Under the pieces are notes generated by a model. That model had not been told where the DNA came from, ran no database searches, and saw only the letters and a program-made list of their open reading frames with translations. A stretch of 64,000 bases of DNA, taken from positions 1-64,000 of the forward strand of contig NZ_QLSX01000014.1 in assembly GCF_003268885.1 (NCBI RefSeq). The letters are read 5' to 3'. Position 1 is the stretch's first letter, and every line of letters begins with the position of its first letter. The translations under genes and the position numbers were made by a program. Positions 7,077-16,397 of this stretch are shown in pieces. Origin of the DNA: Onishia taeanensis (GTDB lineage: Bacteria; Pseudomonadota; Gammaproteobacteria; Pseudomonadales; Halomonadaceae).

Positions 7077-8660
7077 ATGACCCAACCTGACCATTCCATT
7101 CCATCAGAGACCAGCACCACCGGTTCGCGCCTGGGCGACCCGGTGGTGCTGGTCTTGAGCGTCGGCTTCATCGTCGCCTTCGTTGCCCTGTCGCTGTATG
7201 ACATCGACATGGTCGCCAACGGCATCAGCGCCGGTTTCGCCTGGACCGCTCGTACCCTTGGCTCCTACTTCCAACTGCTGCTGCTGCTGACCTTCTTCAT
7301 CGGCATTGGCGTTGCCATGTCGCCGGCCGGTGCCGCCAAGGTGGGCAATCTTCAGCGCCCGGAGATCAGCACCTTCAAGTGGCTGTCGATGATCATGTGC
7401 ACCCTGCTCGCTGGCGGTGGCGTGTTCTTCGCCGCCGGTGAGCCGGTCTATCACTTCGTGGTCACGCCGCCGGCCTTCGACACCGAAGCGGGCACCGTTG
7501 ATGCTGTCGCCGGCGCCCTGGCCCAGTCCTTCATGCACTGGGGCTTTCTGGCCTGGGCGGTGCTCGGCACCCTGACCGCCGTGGTGATGGCGCATGCCCA
7601 CTACGTGAAGGGCCAGCCGATGCAGCCGCGCACCCTGCTCACCCCGGTACTCGGCGAGCGCCTGATGAGCGGCCCGCTGGGTGGCCTGGTTGACGCCCTG
7701 TGCGTGATCGCCGTGGTCGCCGGTACCGTGGGTCCGATCGGCTTCCTGGCCACTCAGGTCAGCTTCGGCCTGCATGAGCTGTTCGGCCTGCCGCAAGGCT
7801 ATGGCACTCAGCTGGCCGTTCTGGCCGTGCTGGGCGCGATCTACGTCACCTCGGCGATGACCGGTATCCATCGCGGTATCCAACTGCTCAGCCGTTTCAA
7901 CGTCTTCCTGGCGCTGGCGATTGCCGCGGTAATCTTCGTCTTCGGCCCGACCCTGTTCCTGACCGATGCCTTTACCCAGGGCTTTGGCACCTACCTGAGC
8001 TCCTTCTTCTCGATGGCCACCATGACCGCCGAGACGGCGCCGGCCTGGTGGATGAAGTGGTGGACGGTGTTCTTCTTTGCCTGGTTCATCGGCTACGGCC
8101 CGCTGATGGCGATCTTCGTTGCCCGCATCTCGCGTGGCCGCACCATCCGCCAGATGATTCTTGCCGTGGCGGTGATGGCACCGGTGGCCACTACCGTATG
8201 GTTCACCCTGCTGGGCGGCTCGGGCATCTTCTACCAGCTGACCGGCGTGATCGACCTGACCGAAGCGCTGAACAACTTCCAGTTCGACGTGGCGACCCTG
8301 ACCGTGGCGCAGGCGCTGCCGGGTGGCTCGCTGATGGCGCTGGCGATCCTGCTGCTGACCACCATCTTCGTGGCCACCACCGGCGACTCGATGAGCTACG
8401 CGATCTCCGTGGTGGGTGCCGGCCATGACGCGCCGAACCCGCTGATCCGCGCCTTCTGGGGCATCGCCATGGCGATCATGGCGGCGATCCTGCTGTACAT
8501 GGGCGCCGGCCAGATCAGCGCGCTGCAGCAGTTCATCGTGATCACCGCCATCCCGGTGTCGCTGGTGCTGCTGCCCTCGCTGTGGACTGGCCCGAAGGCC
8601 GCCTACGCGATGGCGCGCGAGCAGGGGCTGATCGACCAGCCGCGCACGCGCGAAGCCTGA
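7077..8660 (+). CDS. BCCT-family transporter
   Basis: A 527-residue membrane protein with about 12 hydrophobic segments and the betaine-carnitine-choline transporter signature ending ARISRGRTIR (about residues 340-358). The Trp-rich segment before it reads WWTVFFFAWFIGYGP instead of the usual WaWWisWsPF form, so this is a divergent subfamily member whose substrate may not be betaine. BCCT proteins bring zwitterionic quaternary or related amines into the cell using sodium or proton gradients. It is a single gene with its own promoter upstream and a terminator downstream. Confidence 0.88.
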   Translation: MTQPDHSIPSETSTTGSRLGDPVVLVLSVGFIVAFVALSLYDIDMVANGISAGFAWTARTLGSYFQLLLLLTFFIGIGVAMSPAGAAKVGNLQRPEISTFKWLSMIMCTLLAGGGVFFAAGEPVYHFVVTPPAFDTEAGTVDAVAGALAQSFMHWGFLAWAVLGTLTAVVMAHAHYVKGQPMQPRTLLTPVLGERLMSGPLGGLVDALCVIAVVAGTVGPIGFLATQVSFGLHELFGLPQGYGTQLAVLAVLGAIYVTSAMTGIHRGIQLLSRFNVFLALAIAAVIFVFGPTLFLTDAFTQGFGTYLSSFFSMATMTAETAPAWWMKWWTVFFFAWFIGYGPLMAIFVARISRGRTIRQMILAVAVMAPVATTVWFTLLGGSGIFYQLTGVIDLTEALNNFQFDVATLTVAQALPGGSLMALAILLLTTIFVATTGDSMSYAISVVGAGHDAPNPLIRAFWGIAMAIMAAILLYMGAGQISALQQFIVITAIPVSLVLLPSLWTGPKAAYAMAREQGLIDQPRTREA

Positions 8661-8730
8661 TCGACGCAGACGAACGCGTCGCTGCTTAGACGCTGCTGTT
8701 TGCCACGGCGTTTGTCAGCGAAGCGTGATA

Positions 8731-8761
8731 AAAAGCCGGCCCCGAGGGGCCGGCTTTTTTT
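8731..8761 (+). terminator. Rho-independent terminator after the BCCT gene
   Basis: Stem AAGCCGGCCCC - GAG - GGGGCCGGCTT followed by a run of T, 70 bp after the stop. Confidence 0.9.
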
Positions 8762-8810
8762 ATGGCCGCCACTTGGGGCTTGGCCGGGGTGACGGTCACT
8801 GGGGCAGGGA

Positions 8811-8881
8811 CTTAAGAGAGGGGCTTAAGAGAGGGGCTTAAGAGAGAAACTTAGCCGAGGGGCTTGTGAAGGGACTTAAGG
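8811..8881. repeat. 13-bp degenerate tandem repeat
   Basis: CTTAAGAGAGGGG occurs twice perfectly (8811, 8824) and then in decaying form (8837, 8850, 8863, 8875) in the gap before the TauE-type gene. Confidence 0.8.
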
Positions 8882-8962
8882 CGCTACTTTTACGCCTTGC
8901 CGTGAGGCGCAGCGGCGGGTCTTGATATAGTGGTGAGCCCTATAGGCCATCGGACGGCGACC

Positions 8963-9724
8963 ATGCCCCTGCTCGATCTGCTCTCTCCTTTGCCTGCCGG
9001 GCTCAACCTGGGCCTGGTGGCGCTGTCGATCCTGACCTCGATGATCTCGGCGAGCGCCGGCATCGGCGGCGGCACCCTGCTGATTATCGCCATGGCGCAG
9101 GTGATGCCGGCAGCGGCGCTGATTCCGGTGCATGGCATGGTGCAGCTGGGCTCCAATGCCGGCCGCGCCAGCATGACGTGGCGCCATATCGACCGCCGGG
9201 TGATCGCCGCCTTCCTGCCCGGGGTGGTGCTTGGCGCCTTGCTTGCAGCCTGGCTGCTGGTGCGCCTGCCTTCGGGCGTGCTGGAGCTCACCATCGCCGG
9301 CTTCGTGCTGTTCTCCTGCTGGGGTCCGACGCCACCGGCCCGGGCGCTGGGGCGCGTTGGCACTATGCTGGCCGGTGCAGTGACTACCCTGCTGTCGAGT
9401 CTGGTGGGTGCCAGTGGCCCGCTGGTCGGCTCCTTTATCAAGCATTCCCAGTCCGAGCGAATGGCGCGAGTGGCGACCTTTTCCGCCTGCATGAGCCTTC
9501 AGCATCTCACCAAGGCGTTCGTGTTCGGCGTGGCCGGCTTCGTTTTCCATGACTGGCTGGGGCTGATGGTGGCAATGATCGCGGCGGGGCTCGCTGGCAC
9601 CTGGCTCGGCCTGCGCCTGCTCAAGCGGCTCAGTGAGGCGCACTTCGACGGGCTCTTCAAGTGGGTACTGACCCTGCTGGCGCTGCGTCTGGCCTGGCTC
9701 GGCGTCGAGCGGTTGCTGGGCTGA
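8963..9724 (+). CDS. TauE/SafE-family membrane permease
   Basis: About 253 residues with roughly eight hydrophobic segments and the TauE/SafE (DUF81) hallmark ISASAGIGGGTLL near the N-terminus, with a second related half starting around LVGASGPLVG. Family members export sulfite, sulfoacetate or other organic anions; the substrate here is unknown. I prefer ATG 8963 (MPLLDLLSPL) over an upstream GTG at 8930 because the membrane segment starts soon after. It is convergent with the MarR gene only 23 bp away. Confidence 0.82.
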   Translation: MPLLDLLSPLPAGLNLGLVALSILTSMISASAGIGGGTLLIIAMAQVMPAAALIPVHGMVQLGSNAGRASMTWRHIDRRVIAAFLPGVVLGALLAAWLLVRLPSGVLELTIAGFVLFSCWGPTPPARALGRVGTMLAGAVTTLLSSLVGASGPLVGSFIKHSQSERMARVATFSACMSLQHLTKAFVFGVAGFVFHDWLGLMVAMIAAGLAGTWLGLRLLKRLSEAHFDGLFKWVLTLLALRLAWLGVERLLG

Positions 9725-9747
9725 TGAGCCTAAGTTCCAGATGCCTC

Positions 9748-10236
9748 TCAGCTGCTTTCAAGTTCGTGCAAGAACTGTTTCAGCAAACTGTCCAATTGAG
9801 CGCGCTGCTCGTCGGTAAGAACCCCGGCCAGTGTTTCCTGCGTCTCAACATGGGCGCTAACCGCTTCGTCGATAAGCTCGCGCCCTTGCGGGGTGAGGGA
9901 AATCAGGAAACCACGCCCGTCCTCGGCATTCCGGACCCGCTCGACCAGACCGGCTTTTACCAGTTGGTCGATACGGTGCGTCATCGTGCCCGACGTGACC
10001 AAGGTCGATGCCATCAGGTCGCCAGGAGAGAGCGCATAGGGCGAGCCTGACCGGCGCAGGGTGGCCAGAACATCGAAGCCTGCAGCATTCAGGCCGTATG
10101 CGGACCAGCTCTTTTCCATGGCACGCATTAGCAACTGGTGCAGCAACTTGATCCGTCCGATCGTGCCCATGGACGCAACCTCAAGGTCGGGTCGCTCTTG
10201 TCGCCATTGCGTAAGAATTTTTTCTATATGATCCAT
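9748..10236 (-). CDS. MarR-family repressor
   Basis: A 162-residue regulator with the MarR winged helix-turn-helix: the recognition region LMASTLVTSGTMTHRIDQL and the wing RVRNAEDGRGFLISLTPQG are typical. It is divergent from an EamA-type exporter, and two perfect palindromes lie in the gap, so it probably represses both itself and the exporter until a ligand binds. Base composition of this gene and its neighbour is somewhat less GC-rich than the flanks, which could indicate a separately acquired pair. Confidence 0.88.
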   Translation of the reverse strand: MDHIEKILTQWRQERPDLEVASMGTIGRIKLLHQLLMRAMEKSWSAYGLNAAGFDVLATLRRSGSPYALSPGDLMASTLVTSGTMTHRIDQLVKAGLVERVRNAEDGRGFLISLTPQGRELIDEAVSAHVETQETLAGVLTDEQRAQLDSLLKQFLHELESS

Positions 10237-10259
10237 GCCGCTTAGACTTCCACGCGCTT

Positions 10260-10304
10260 ATCTTGACGTCAAGATTTCGGAGTAATATCTTGAACTCAAG
10301 ATAT
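10260..10304. promoter_or_regulatory. Two MarR operator palindromes
   Basis: ATCTTGAC/GTCAAGAT (10260-10275) is a perfect 16-bp palindrome. ATATCTTGA-AC-TCAAGATAT (10285-10304) has perfect 9-bp arms around two central bases. Both share TCTTGA/TCAAGA half-sites. They lie in the 83-bp gap between the divergent MarR and EamA genes; the second is just upstream of the EamA ribosome site. Confidence 0.85.
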
Positions 10305-10319
10305 GTTCCCGGAGGGACG

Positions 10320-11279
10320 ATGATGACGAGCGTGTCCACAAACAAACCTGAGCGCATCAGGACATGGTTACCCGCACTGCTAAGCCTCTTGTTCGGCGGA
10401 GCGCTGTTGGGTCTATCGACCAATCTGGCCAAAGTGGCGAGTGAGGCGCGCCTGCCGCCTTTGGCGATTCTGTTTTGGTCAATCGTCGGGGCAGCACTGA
10501 TTTTGCTCGCGCTGGCCGCGCAACGTCGGAAGCTACCGCCAGTTAACGCTCGTACGCTTGAATACTACTGCGTGTCTGCGCTGGTAGGCGTGGCCGGCCC
10601 CAATCTCATCTTCTTCTCGGCGGTTCCGCATGTTGGAGCCGGCTTCGTCGCTCTCATCATCACATTGCCGCCGCTTCTGACCTATGTCGGTGCACTGGCA
10701 CTCAAACTGGAAGTGTTCAAGGCGATACGTGCCACGGGGGTGGCGGCGGCCTTGGCAGGCGCCGGCGTTTTGGCTTCGGAAAAGCTGGCCTCGCCCGATG
10801 CAGATGTCTTCTGGACACTGCTGGCGCTTGTCGGGCCGGTCCTGCTGGCCATCGGCAATCTGTATCGCACACTGCGTTGGCCCCAAGGCGTATCCGGCGA
10901 TGCACTGGCGCCGGGCATGCTAGTGGCTGCCGCCATGATGTTGCTGTGCGCCGGATTCTTGCCAGGATTCTCGCTGGCGATACCGATGGAGCAAGGCCTA
11001 TCGTTCGTCCTGATCGCTATACAGTCCGCAGTTTTCGCTGGCATGTTCTTGTTGTTGTTCCTGTTGCAGAAAACAGGCGGGCCGGTCCTGCTGAGCCTGC
11101 TGGGATCTGTCGGTGCCCTTGTAGGCGTACCCGTCGCCATATTTCTACAGGGCGAAGCGCCCCCTGGGGGGCTGTTATTCGGTGCTGTTCTGATTGCCGC
11201 CGGCGTTATCCTGCTCACGCTTGGCAATAATCAGCGGGTTAACCCAAGCCCTTACCACCACGAAAGAAAAGCCGGATGA
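10320..11279 (+). CDS. EamA/DMT-family exporter
   Basis: About 319 residues with ten hydrophobic segments in two homologous halves, as in EamA (drug/metabolite transporter) permeases. Conserved features include GLSTNLAK near the first helix and VGPVLLAIGNLYRT opening the second half. Such proteins export amino acids, metabolites or drugs. The start is the ATG at 10320 (or 10323), just after GGAGGG. An in-frame upstream extension to 10263 runs through the operator and is not real. The gene is under an adjacent MarR repressor, so it is probably induced by its substrate. Confidence 0.85.
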   Translation: MMTSVSTNKPERIRTWLPALLSLLFGGALLGLSTNLAKVASEARLPPLAILFWSIVGAALILLALAAQRRKLPPVNARTLEYYCVSALVGVAGPNLIFFSAVPHVGAGFVALIITLPPLLTYVGALALKLEVFKAIRATGVAAALAGAGVLASEKLASPDADVFWTLLALVGPVLLAIGNLYRTLRWPQGVSGDALAPGMLVAAAMMLLCAGFLPGFSLAIPMEQGLSFVLIAIQSAVFAGMFLLLFLLQKTGGPVLLSLLGSVGALVGVPVAIFLQGEAPPGGLLFGAVLIAAGVILLTLGNNQRVNPSPYHHERKAG

Positions 11280-11457
11280 AAATCGCTGGATATGAAGTCA
11301 CCGGTCAAGTTGGCAGCCGTATTGCCCTGGCGAAGGGGGGAGCACGTTCGGGCCCGGCTATTTGCGTAGTTGGGCGTAACTGATCGACGCCAGTGAAGAC
11401 GGTCACGCTGTTCTGCTTGATCAGGCCAAGGCGCTGAGATCAGTTCCCGATACCTAG
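11276..11457 (+). pseudogene. Possible gene remnant coupled to the EamA stop
   Basis: An ATG overlapping the EamA stop (ATGA) opens a 35-codon frame (MKIAGYEVTGQVGSRIALAK...) that stops at 11383. The next frame continues with a protein-like stretch (IDASEDGHAVLLDQAKALR) and stops at 11457. Together these look like the N-terminus of a decayed gene, perhaps a fumarylacetoacetate-hydrolase-type or other small-domain enzyme, but I cannot assign it. The rest of the gap to 11510 shows nothing. Confidence 0.3.
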
Positions 11458-11510
11458 GTGCCTGTTGTCCTGGTTCTCGGTGCTTGGGTTCTCTTTTCGA
11501 TCACCAAGCG

Positions 11511-12680
11511 TTAGCCGCCCCGGGCATAGACACAGCGCCCCGCCACATAGGTCTGCTGCGGGGTGAGGGTGCGATCGAGCAGGGTCACATCGGCATCGAA
11601 GCCCACGGCCAGCCGGCCCTTGTGACCGTCGAGCCCCAGCACCCTGGCCACGTTGCCCGAAATCAGCTCCAGCGCCTGATCCAGCGTCAGCACCTGTTCG
11701 TGTACCAGGCGCCGCCAGTCGGCGATCAGGGTGGCGTTGCCCGCCACTCGCATGCCGATATAGCCGCCCTGGGCGTCGAACTCGGGCAGGCTGCCATTGC
11801 AGTCGGAACTCATGGTGATGTGTTCGACCGGCACGCCACGTCGCAGCAGTCGCGCCACCGCGCCGAAGCCGGTCAGGTCGTCTTCGTCGGCATCGTCGAA
11901 GGCGGTCACATCCACGCAGGCCTTGAAGGTCAGCGCATAGTCGGCGGCCTCTTCTAAGAGGTCGCGATGGCGGTTTACATGGGTGGGAATCACCTGCTCG
12001 GCGGGAATTTCGGTCTCGGTGAGCAGCCGGCGCAGCGGCTCGAGCCCCCGCGCGCCGTCGCCGATATGGAAGTGGCAGATGCCGCGCTTGCCGGCCAGCA
12101 TGGCGCCGACCCTCACCTCGCTGACCAGCCGCTCGATCTCGTCCTGCCGGGGTTGGCTCGAACGGTGATCCGAGATCGCGATCTCACCCAGGCCGATGAC
12201 CTCGGGAATCCAGGCCAGGTCGCGTTGCAGGTCGCCGGTGAGGGTCGGCGGCGGCACGCGATAGGACCCGGTGTACATGTAGGCGGCGATGCCCTCGGCG
12301 CGCAGCCCACGCACCTTGGCCAGCAGGTCCGCCGGCGAGCGGCTGATGCCGTCGGTGCCGAGCACCCCCACCACGGTGCCGATGCCCATGGCGGCGATCT
12401 GGTGGGCGGTGATCTCCGGGCAGCGAGATCCGCAGCCGCCTTCGCCGCCCCCACCGGTCACGTGCACGTGCTGGTCGATGAAGGCAGGCACGGCGATCAG
12501 CTCCGGCGCCTCCACGACCTGCACCGGCCAGCCTGCCGGCACGTCCAGGTCATGCCCCAGCGCGGCGATGCGACCGCCGGCGATCAGGATCTCGTTGGCC
12601 TCGAGCAGCTCAGGAGCCTGGATGCTGCCCACGCGCAACAGGGTCAGTAGTCCCGCATCCGGGGAAGGGCCGGTCAGCAT
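11511..12680 (-). CDS. iadA: Isoaspartyl (beta-aspartyl) dipeptidase
   Basis: A 389-residue amidohydrolase-superfamily enzyme with the IadA hallmark FIDQHVHVTGGGGEGG (metal ligands H71 and H73) and later conserved blocks (GEIAISDHRSSQP, THVNR, MSSDCNGSLPEFD). It cleaves beta-aspartyl dipeptides. Its position directly after cyanophycin synthetase (7-bp overlap) and cyanophycinase fits a specific job: splitting the beta-Asp-Arg dipeptides that cyanophycinase releases into Asp and Arg. It is the last gene of the cphB-cphA-iadA operon. Confidence 0.92.
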   Translation of the reverse strand: MLTGPSPDAGLLTLLRVGSIQAPELLEANEILIAGGRIAALGHDLDVPAGWPVQVVEAPELIAVPAFIDQHVHVTGGGGEGGCGSRCPEITAHQIAAMGIGTVVGVLGTDGISRSPADLLAKVRGLRAEGIAAYMYTGSYRVPPPTLTGDLQRDLAWIPEVIGLGEIAISDHRSSQPRQDEIERLVSEVRVGAMLAGKRGICHFHIGDGARGLEPLRRLLTETEIPAEQVIPTHVNRHRDLLEEAADYALTFKACVDVTAFDDADEDDLTGFGAVARLLRRGVPVEHITMSSDCNGSLPEFDAQGGYIGMRVAGNATLIADWRRLVHEQVLTLDQALELISGNVARVLGLDGHKGRLAVGFDADVTLLDRTLTPQQTYVAGRCVYARGG

Positions 12681-15418
12681 GGGCGGTTGCCTCGTGAGGT
12701 ATGGGGGGGATGGGTTTTTTCAGCGGGGTTTTCCCCCTCAGGGGCTTTATCTGTAGGGGGCGGGCTATCTGCTGCGCTGACGCTTTGCTCTGAAGTGTCC
12801 TTGGAATAGTCCTGGGCAGGCGCCTTGAGGCGTTCCTTGAGGCGCTCAAGTGTTCCTTCAATATCATCGATCAGCAGCACCAGCAGGTCGCCGTCGCTGG
12901 CTTCCTCGAAGGCTCGGTCGATGGCCTGCTCCTCTTCCAAGACGAGTTCGGTGTGACATGCTCGCGGCACTGAGGCGGCGCCGTCGCGCAACAGGCCGCC
13001 GGCTTCCCCCGGGGGGCGGCCGCGGGCGTCGGTCTCGCAGAGGATGACGACATCGAGCATCGCGGCCAGCCGCGCGCCCAGCTCGAAAAGGTCCTCATCG
13101 CGGCGATTGCCCGGGGCGCTGGCCACGCCGATGCGTCGCTTGGCGGGTAGCGCGCTGACCAGTTCGGCCAGTGCGTCGAGAGCCGGCACGTTATGCCCGT
13201 AGTCGATCAGCACCTTGAGGCCAGCGGCCTCGATCAGGTTGGTGCGCCCGGGGTTCTGGCTGGGCGTCGGGTGGAAGGTGGACAGGCCCATGCGGATATC
13301 GGCAGGCGACAGCCCCAGGGCAAAGGCCGCGGCGCTGGCGGCCAGGGCGTTGGCGACATTGAAGCGGGCGTGGCCCTCGAAGGTGATCGGCACGTCGGCG
13401 ACGGGGATGACCTCGGCTTCGACCCGGCCCTGACGCATGACCAGGTTGCCTTGGTGGACAGTGAAGGCCACCCCCTGATTGTGAACATGCTGACGAATGG
13501 CCCGTGAATCCGGGTTCAGGGTAAAGAGAATGCTGTCGCCCCGCGCCCATTCCAGGGCGGCCAGCACCCGTGGGTCATCGGCATTGATGACGGCGGTGCC
13601 CTCCGGGCGGATGGCGTCGATCACCACCGACTTGCAGCGCGCCAGTTCGTCGAGGGTATGAAGGTCATGCTCGCCGAGATGATCGCTTGCGATGTTGAGC
13701 AGCACGCCCACGTCGCAGGCATCGAAACCGAGCCCGCGGCGCATGATGCCGCCCCGCGCCACCTCGAGTACCGCGCACTCCACCGTGGGCTCGCGCAGCA
13801 CGATCGTGGCCGCCAGCGGGCCGCTGTAGTCGCCGCGCATGATGACGTGGCTGTCGATCTCGATGGCGCCGGTGCAGGCCATGCCCACCTTGCGGCCCAC
13901 CTGGCGCAGAAGATGCGAGAGCAGGCGCACCGTGGTCGTCTTGCCGTTGGTGCCGGTGACCGCGACGATGGGGATGCGCGCATCGCTGCCGCTGTCCGGA
14001 AACAGCATGTCGATGACCGGCTGGCCGACATCCCGGCCCTGGCCGTGGGTGGGCGACAGATGCATGCGAAAGCCGGGCCCCGCGTTGACCTCGACCACGG
14101 CCGCGGATTGCTCCTCCAGCGGGCGAGTCAGGGTCTCGGCGAGCAGGTCGATGCCGATGATGTCGAGTCCAATGAGTCGCGCGATGCGCTCCGCCACATA
14201 GCGCACCTCCGGGTGCACATCGTCGGTCACGTCGGTGGCGGTGCCGCCGGTGCTCAGGTTGGCGGTGGGCTTGAGGAAGACGATCTCGTCTGCGGCAATC
14301 ACGCTCTCAAGGTTCAGATGCTGCTGACTGATCATCCGCCGCGACTGCTCGTCCAGCTCGATCTGGGTAAGCAGATTCTCATGGCCAACGCCGCGTCTTG
14401 GGTCGGCGTTCTCCCGGTCGATCAGTTCCTTGAGCGTGGCCTTTCCATCGCCGACCACATGGGCCGGACGTCGCCGGGCGGCGGCCACCAACTGGCCATT
14501 AATAACCAGCAGGCGGTGATCCTCGCCGCTGATGCACTGCTCGACGATCACCGAGTGATGGCGTCGAGCGGCGATGTTGAAGGCGTCGCATAGCGCCTGG
14601 TCGTCCTCGACGCTGGTGCTCACGCCTCGACCATGGTTGCCGACCAGCGGCTTCACCGCCAGGGGGTAGCCGATGCGCCGCGAGACCTCGAGCGCCTCAT
14701 CGACGGTGGAGCACACCTCGCCCTTGGGCACCGGGATGCCGGCATCGCCGAGCAGCTGCTTCGTCCATTGCTTGTCATCGGCGATGCTGTAGCCAATCAG
14801 GTCTGTTTGGCAGGTCACGGTTGCCTGAATGCGCTGCTGGCGGTGGCCATGGCCCAGTTGGAGGTAGCTGCTGTCGTCGGTGAGGCGCATATAAGGAATG
14901 CCACGACGCTCGGCGGCCTCGATGATTGCGGCGGTGGAGGGCCCCAGCATGTGCGCGTCGCGCACCACCTTTAGGCGGTCGATGATCGCCTGAATGTCGA
15001 TCTCGAGGCCATGGAAGAGGCGGCGGACCAGCTCGACGGCCTCCACGCCAGCCGCCAGGCCGCTGGCCTCGTCGCGGTAGCGGTAGACGACGTTGTAGAT
15101 CCCGGCATCATAGCTGTCGATGGTTTTGCCGTAGCCCACCGAGAAACCGATCAGGTTCTGCAGCTCGATTGCCACATGCTCGACCACGTGACCGGCCCAG
15201 GTGCCTCGTGCCAGGCGCTCCAGGAAGCCGCCGGGGCGACCGACCGAGCAACGGTGCCCCTGCAGAGTCGGCAATAGCTCGCTGAGTCGCTCGGCGATGC
15301 CGGGCACGGTGTCGCTGGGGCGGTGCTCCAGGTCACCGATGTCCAGGCGCATGAAGATGGTCAGATAGCGGCTGTAGTAGTTGGGGCCGCGCAGTGCGCG
15401 GTGCTCGAGAATATTCAT
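12674..15418 (-). CDS. cphA: Cyanophycin synthetase
   Basis: A 914-residue protein with the full CphA1 layout: an N-terminal CphA domain (about 1-160), an ATP-grasp domain (about 200-470) and a C-terminal Mur-ligase-like domain with the P-loop VTGTNGKTT (about 490-500). It polymerises Asp and adds Arg to the beta-carboxyl to make the storage polymer cyanophycin in the cytoplasm. The last 50 or so residues form a low-complexity Pro/Ser/Lys tail of the kind made by short repeats in the DNA (RLKERLKAP). The start overlaps the cyanophycinase stop by 4 bp, so the genes are translationally coupled. Confidence 0.95.
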   Translation of the reverse strand: MNILEHRALRGPNYYSRYLTIFMRLDIGDLEHRPSDTVPGIAERLSELLPTLQGHRCSVGRPGGFLERLARGTWAGHVVEHVAIELQNLIGFSVGYGKTIDSYDAGIYNVVYRYRDEASGLAAGVEAVELVRRLFHGLEIDIQAIIDRLKVVRDAHMLGPSTAAIIEAAERRGIPYMRLTDDSSYLQLGHGHRQQRIQATVTCQTDLIGYSIADDKQWTKQLLGDAGIPVPKGEVCSTVDEALEVSRRIGYPLAVKPLVGNHGRGVSTSVEDDQALCDAFNIAARRHHSVIVEQCISGEDHRLLVINGQLVAAARRRPAHVVGDGKATLKELIDRENADPRRGVGHENLLTQIELDEQSRRMISQQHLNLESVIAADEIVFLKPTANLSTGGTATDVTDDVHPEVRYVAERIARLIGLDIIGIDLLAETLTRPLEEQSAAVVEVNAGPGFRMHLSPTHGQGRDVGQPVIDMLFPDSGSDARIPIVAVTGTNGKTTTVRLLSHLLRQVGRKVGMACTGAIEIDSHVIMRGDYSGPLAATIVLREPTVECAVLEVARGGIMRRGLGFDACDVGVLLNIASDHLGEHDLHTLDELARCKSVVIDAIRPEGTAVINADDPRVLAALEWARGDSILFTLNPDSRAIRQHVHNQGVAFTVHQGNLVMRQGRVEAEVIPVADVPITFEGHARFNVANALAASAAAFALGLSPADIRMGLSTFHPTPSQNPGRTNLIEAAGLKVLIDYGHNVPALDALAELVSALPAKRRIGVASAPGNRRDEDLFELGARLAAMLDVVILCETDARGRPPGEAGGLLRDGAASVPRACHTELVLEEEQAIDRAFEEASDGDLLVLLIDDIEGTLERLKERLKAPAQDYSKDTSEQSVSAADSPPPTDKAPEGENPAEKTHPPHTSRGNRPC

Positions 15419-16263
15419 AGTGTGTTCGCCAGCACGGCTTCGAGCGCCTCGGGGACCAGGTAGCGTCGCGCCCCGAGATCGAAACCGTGGCCGCTGACCA
15501 GGGCATGCAGAATCATGTGCTCGATGGCTACCGGCTCTCCCATCGACAGCTCGGCGATATTGGAGCTCGCCAGATCACGGCTGTCGATCAGGATGACGTG
15601 CCCCGAGCCGATCGCCTCGATAATGCCGTGAGGGTGGATGATCACGCCGGCATCCTCGCCGATGCCCACGCCCAGGTGCTCGGGGTTGCTCGCGCCGACC
15701 TCCATCAGGCGTGTGAAGCGGCCGCGCTCGAGGAAATGGCTGTCGATGATCAGTCCCTCGGCAAGTCCCAGGCCGAAGGTCATGTTGACGGCGCCCTTGC
15801 GCAGCGCATCCGCGGCGGCACCGTTGTAGATCATGGTGCCCGGCATCGCCGCGGCACCGGCACTGGTGCCAGCCACTACCGCACCGGCCGCCAGGCGCTC
15901 GCGAATGGCCTGCAGCGTGGCCGAGCCGCCCATCACATGGGTCAGGCGCAGCTGGTCGCCGCCGGTGAAGAAGACGACGCCGCTCTGCTCGATCAGCCGC
16001 ACCGTTTCGGGGTGCCCTGCCTGCTGGCGGTCCTTGATGTCCAGCGAATGAATGCGGCTCGCCCCCAGGCGCGTGAAGGCCGCCTCGTAGTCGGGCAGCA
16101 CCTGGTCGGGGATGCCGCTCGCCGTGGCGATGACCGCAACCTCATGGTTATCCGCAGGGGCCAGGGCAAACACCCGCGTCAGGATTTCGAGGTCCGAGGT
16201 TCTGTCCTCGGCCCCTCCGATGGCCACCAGATGGCCGGATACCGAGCCGAGAGAAGCAGTCAT
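15415..16263 (-). CDS. cphB: Cyanophycinase
   Basis: A 282-residue peptidase S51 family member. The catalytic nucleophile is S134 in the elbow AGTSAGAAAM, with the conserved FFTGGDQLRL block before it. It cleaves cyanophycin to beta-Asp-Arg dipeptides. It is the first gene of the operon and is followed by synthetase and isoaspartyl dipeptidase, so synthesis, depolymerisation and dipeptide hydrolysis are encoded together. AAGGA precedes the ATG at 16263. The 12-bp repeat array 16326-16397 lies just upstream. Confidence 0.93.
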   Translation of the reverse strand: MTASLGSVSGHLVAIGGAEDRTSDLEILTRVFALAPADNHEVAVIATASGIPDQVLPDYEAAFTRLGASRIHSLDIKDRQQAGHPETVRLIEQSGVVFFTGGDQLRLTHVMGGSATLQAIRERLAAGAVVAGTSAGAAAMPGTMIYNGAAADALRKGAVNMTFGLGLAEGLIIDSHFLERGRFTRLMEVGASNPEHLGVGIGEDAGVIIHPHGIIEAIGSGHVILIDSRDLASSNIAELSMGEPVAIEHMILHALVSGHGFDLGARRYLVPEALEAVLANTL

Positions 16264-16325
16264 GGTCCTTTCGTCGCCAAGCGACGCTTTTGAGAAAGTG
16301 GTCTAGATCACTCTCGAGTTGGCTC

Positions 16326-16397
16326 TTGAGCAGGGACTTGAGCAAGTGCATGAGCAGGTTCTTGAGCAAGTGCTTGGGATGGCGCTTGATAAGGCCG
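16326..16397. repeat. 12-bp tandem repeat array upstream of cphB
   Basis: Six 12-bp units related to TTGAGCAAGTGC start at 16326, 16338, 16350, 16362, 16374 and 16386. The array occupies the promoter-side gap of the cyanophycin operon. The rest of 16264-16679 contains no gene I can support. Confidence 0.85.

Noticed and set aside
10263-10319. Extended start of the EamA exporter
   Set aside because: It would run through the MarR operators; GGAGGG just before 10320 marks the real start.
16326-16397. Leucine-rich peptide gene (LLKSLLKS type) on the minus strand
   Set aside because: The heptad-like peptide is produced by the 12-bp DNA repeat; there is no ribosome site and no continuation into a protein.
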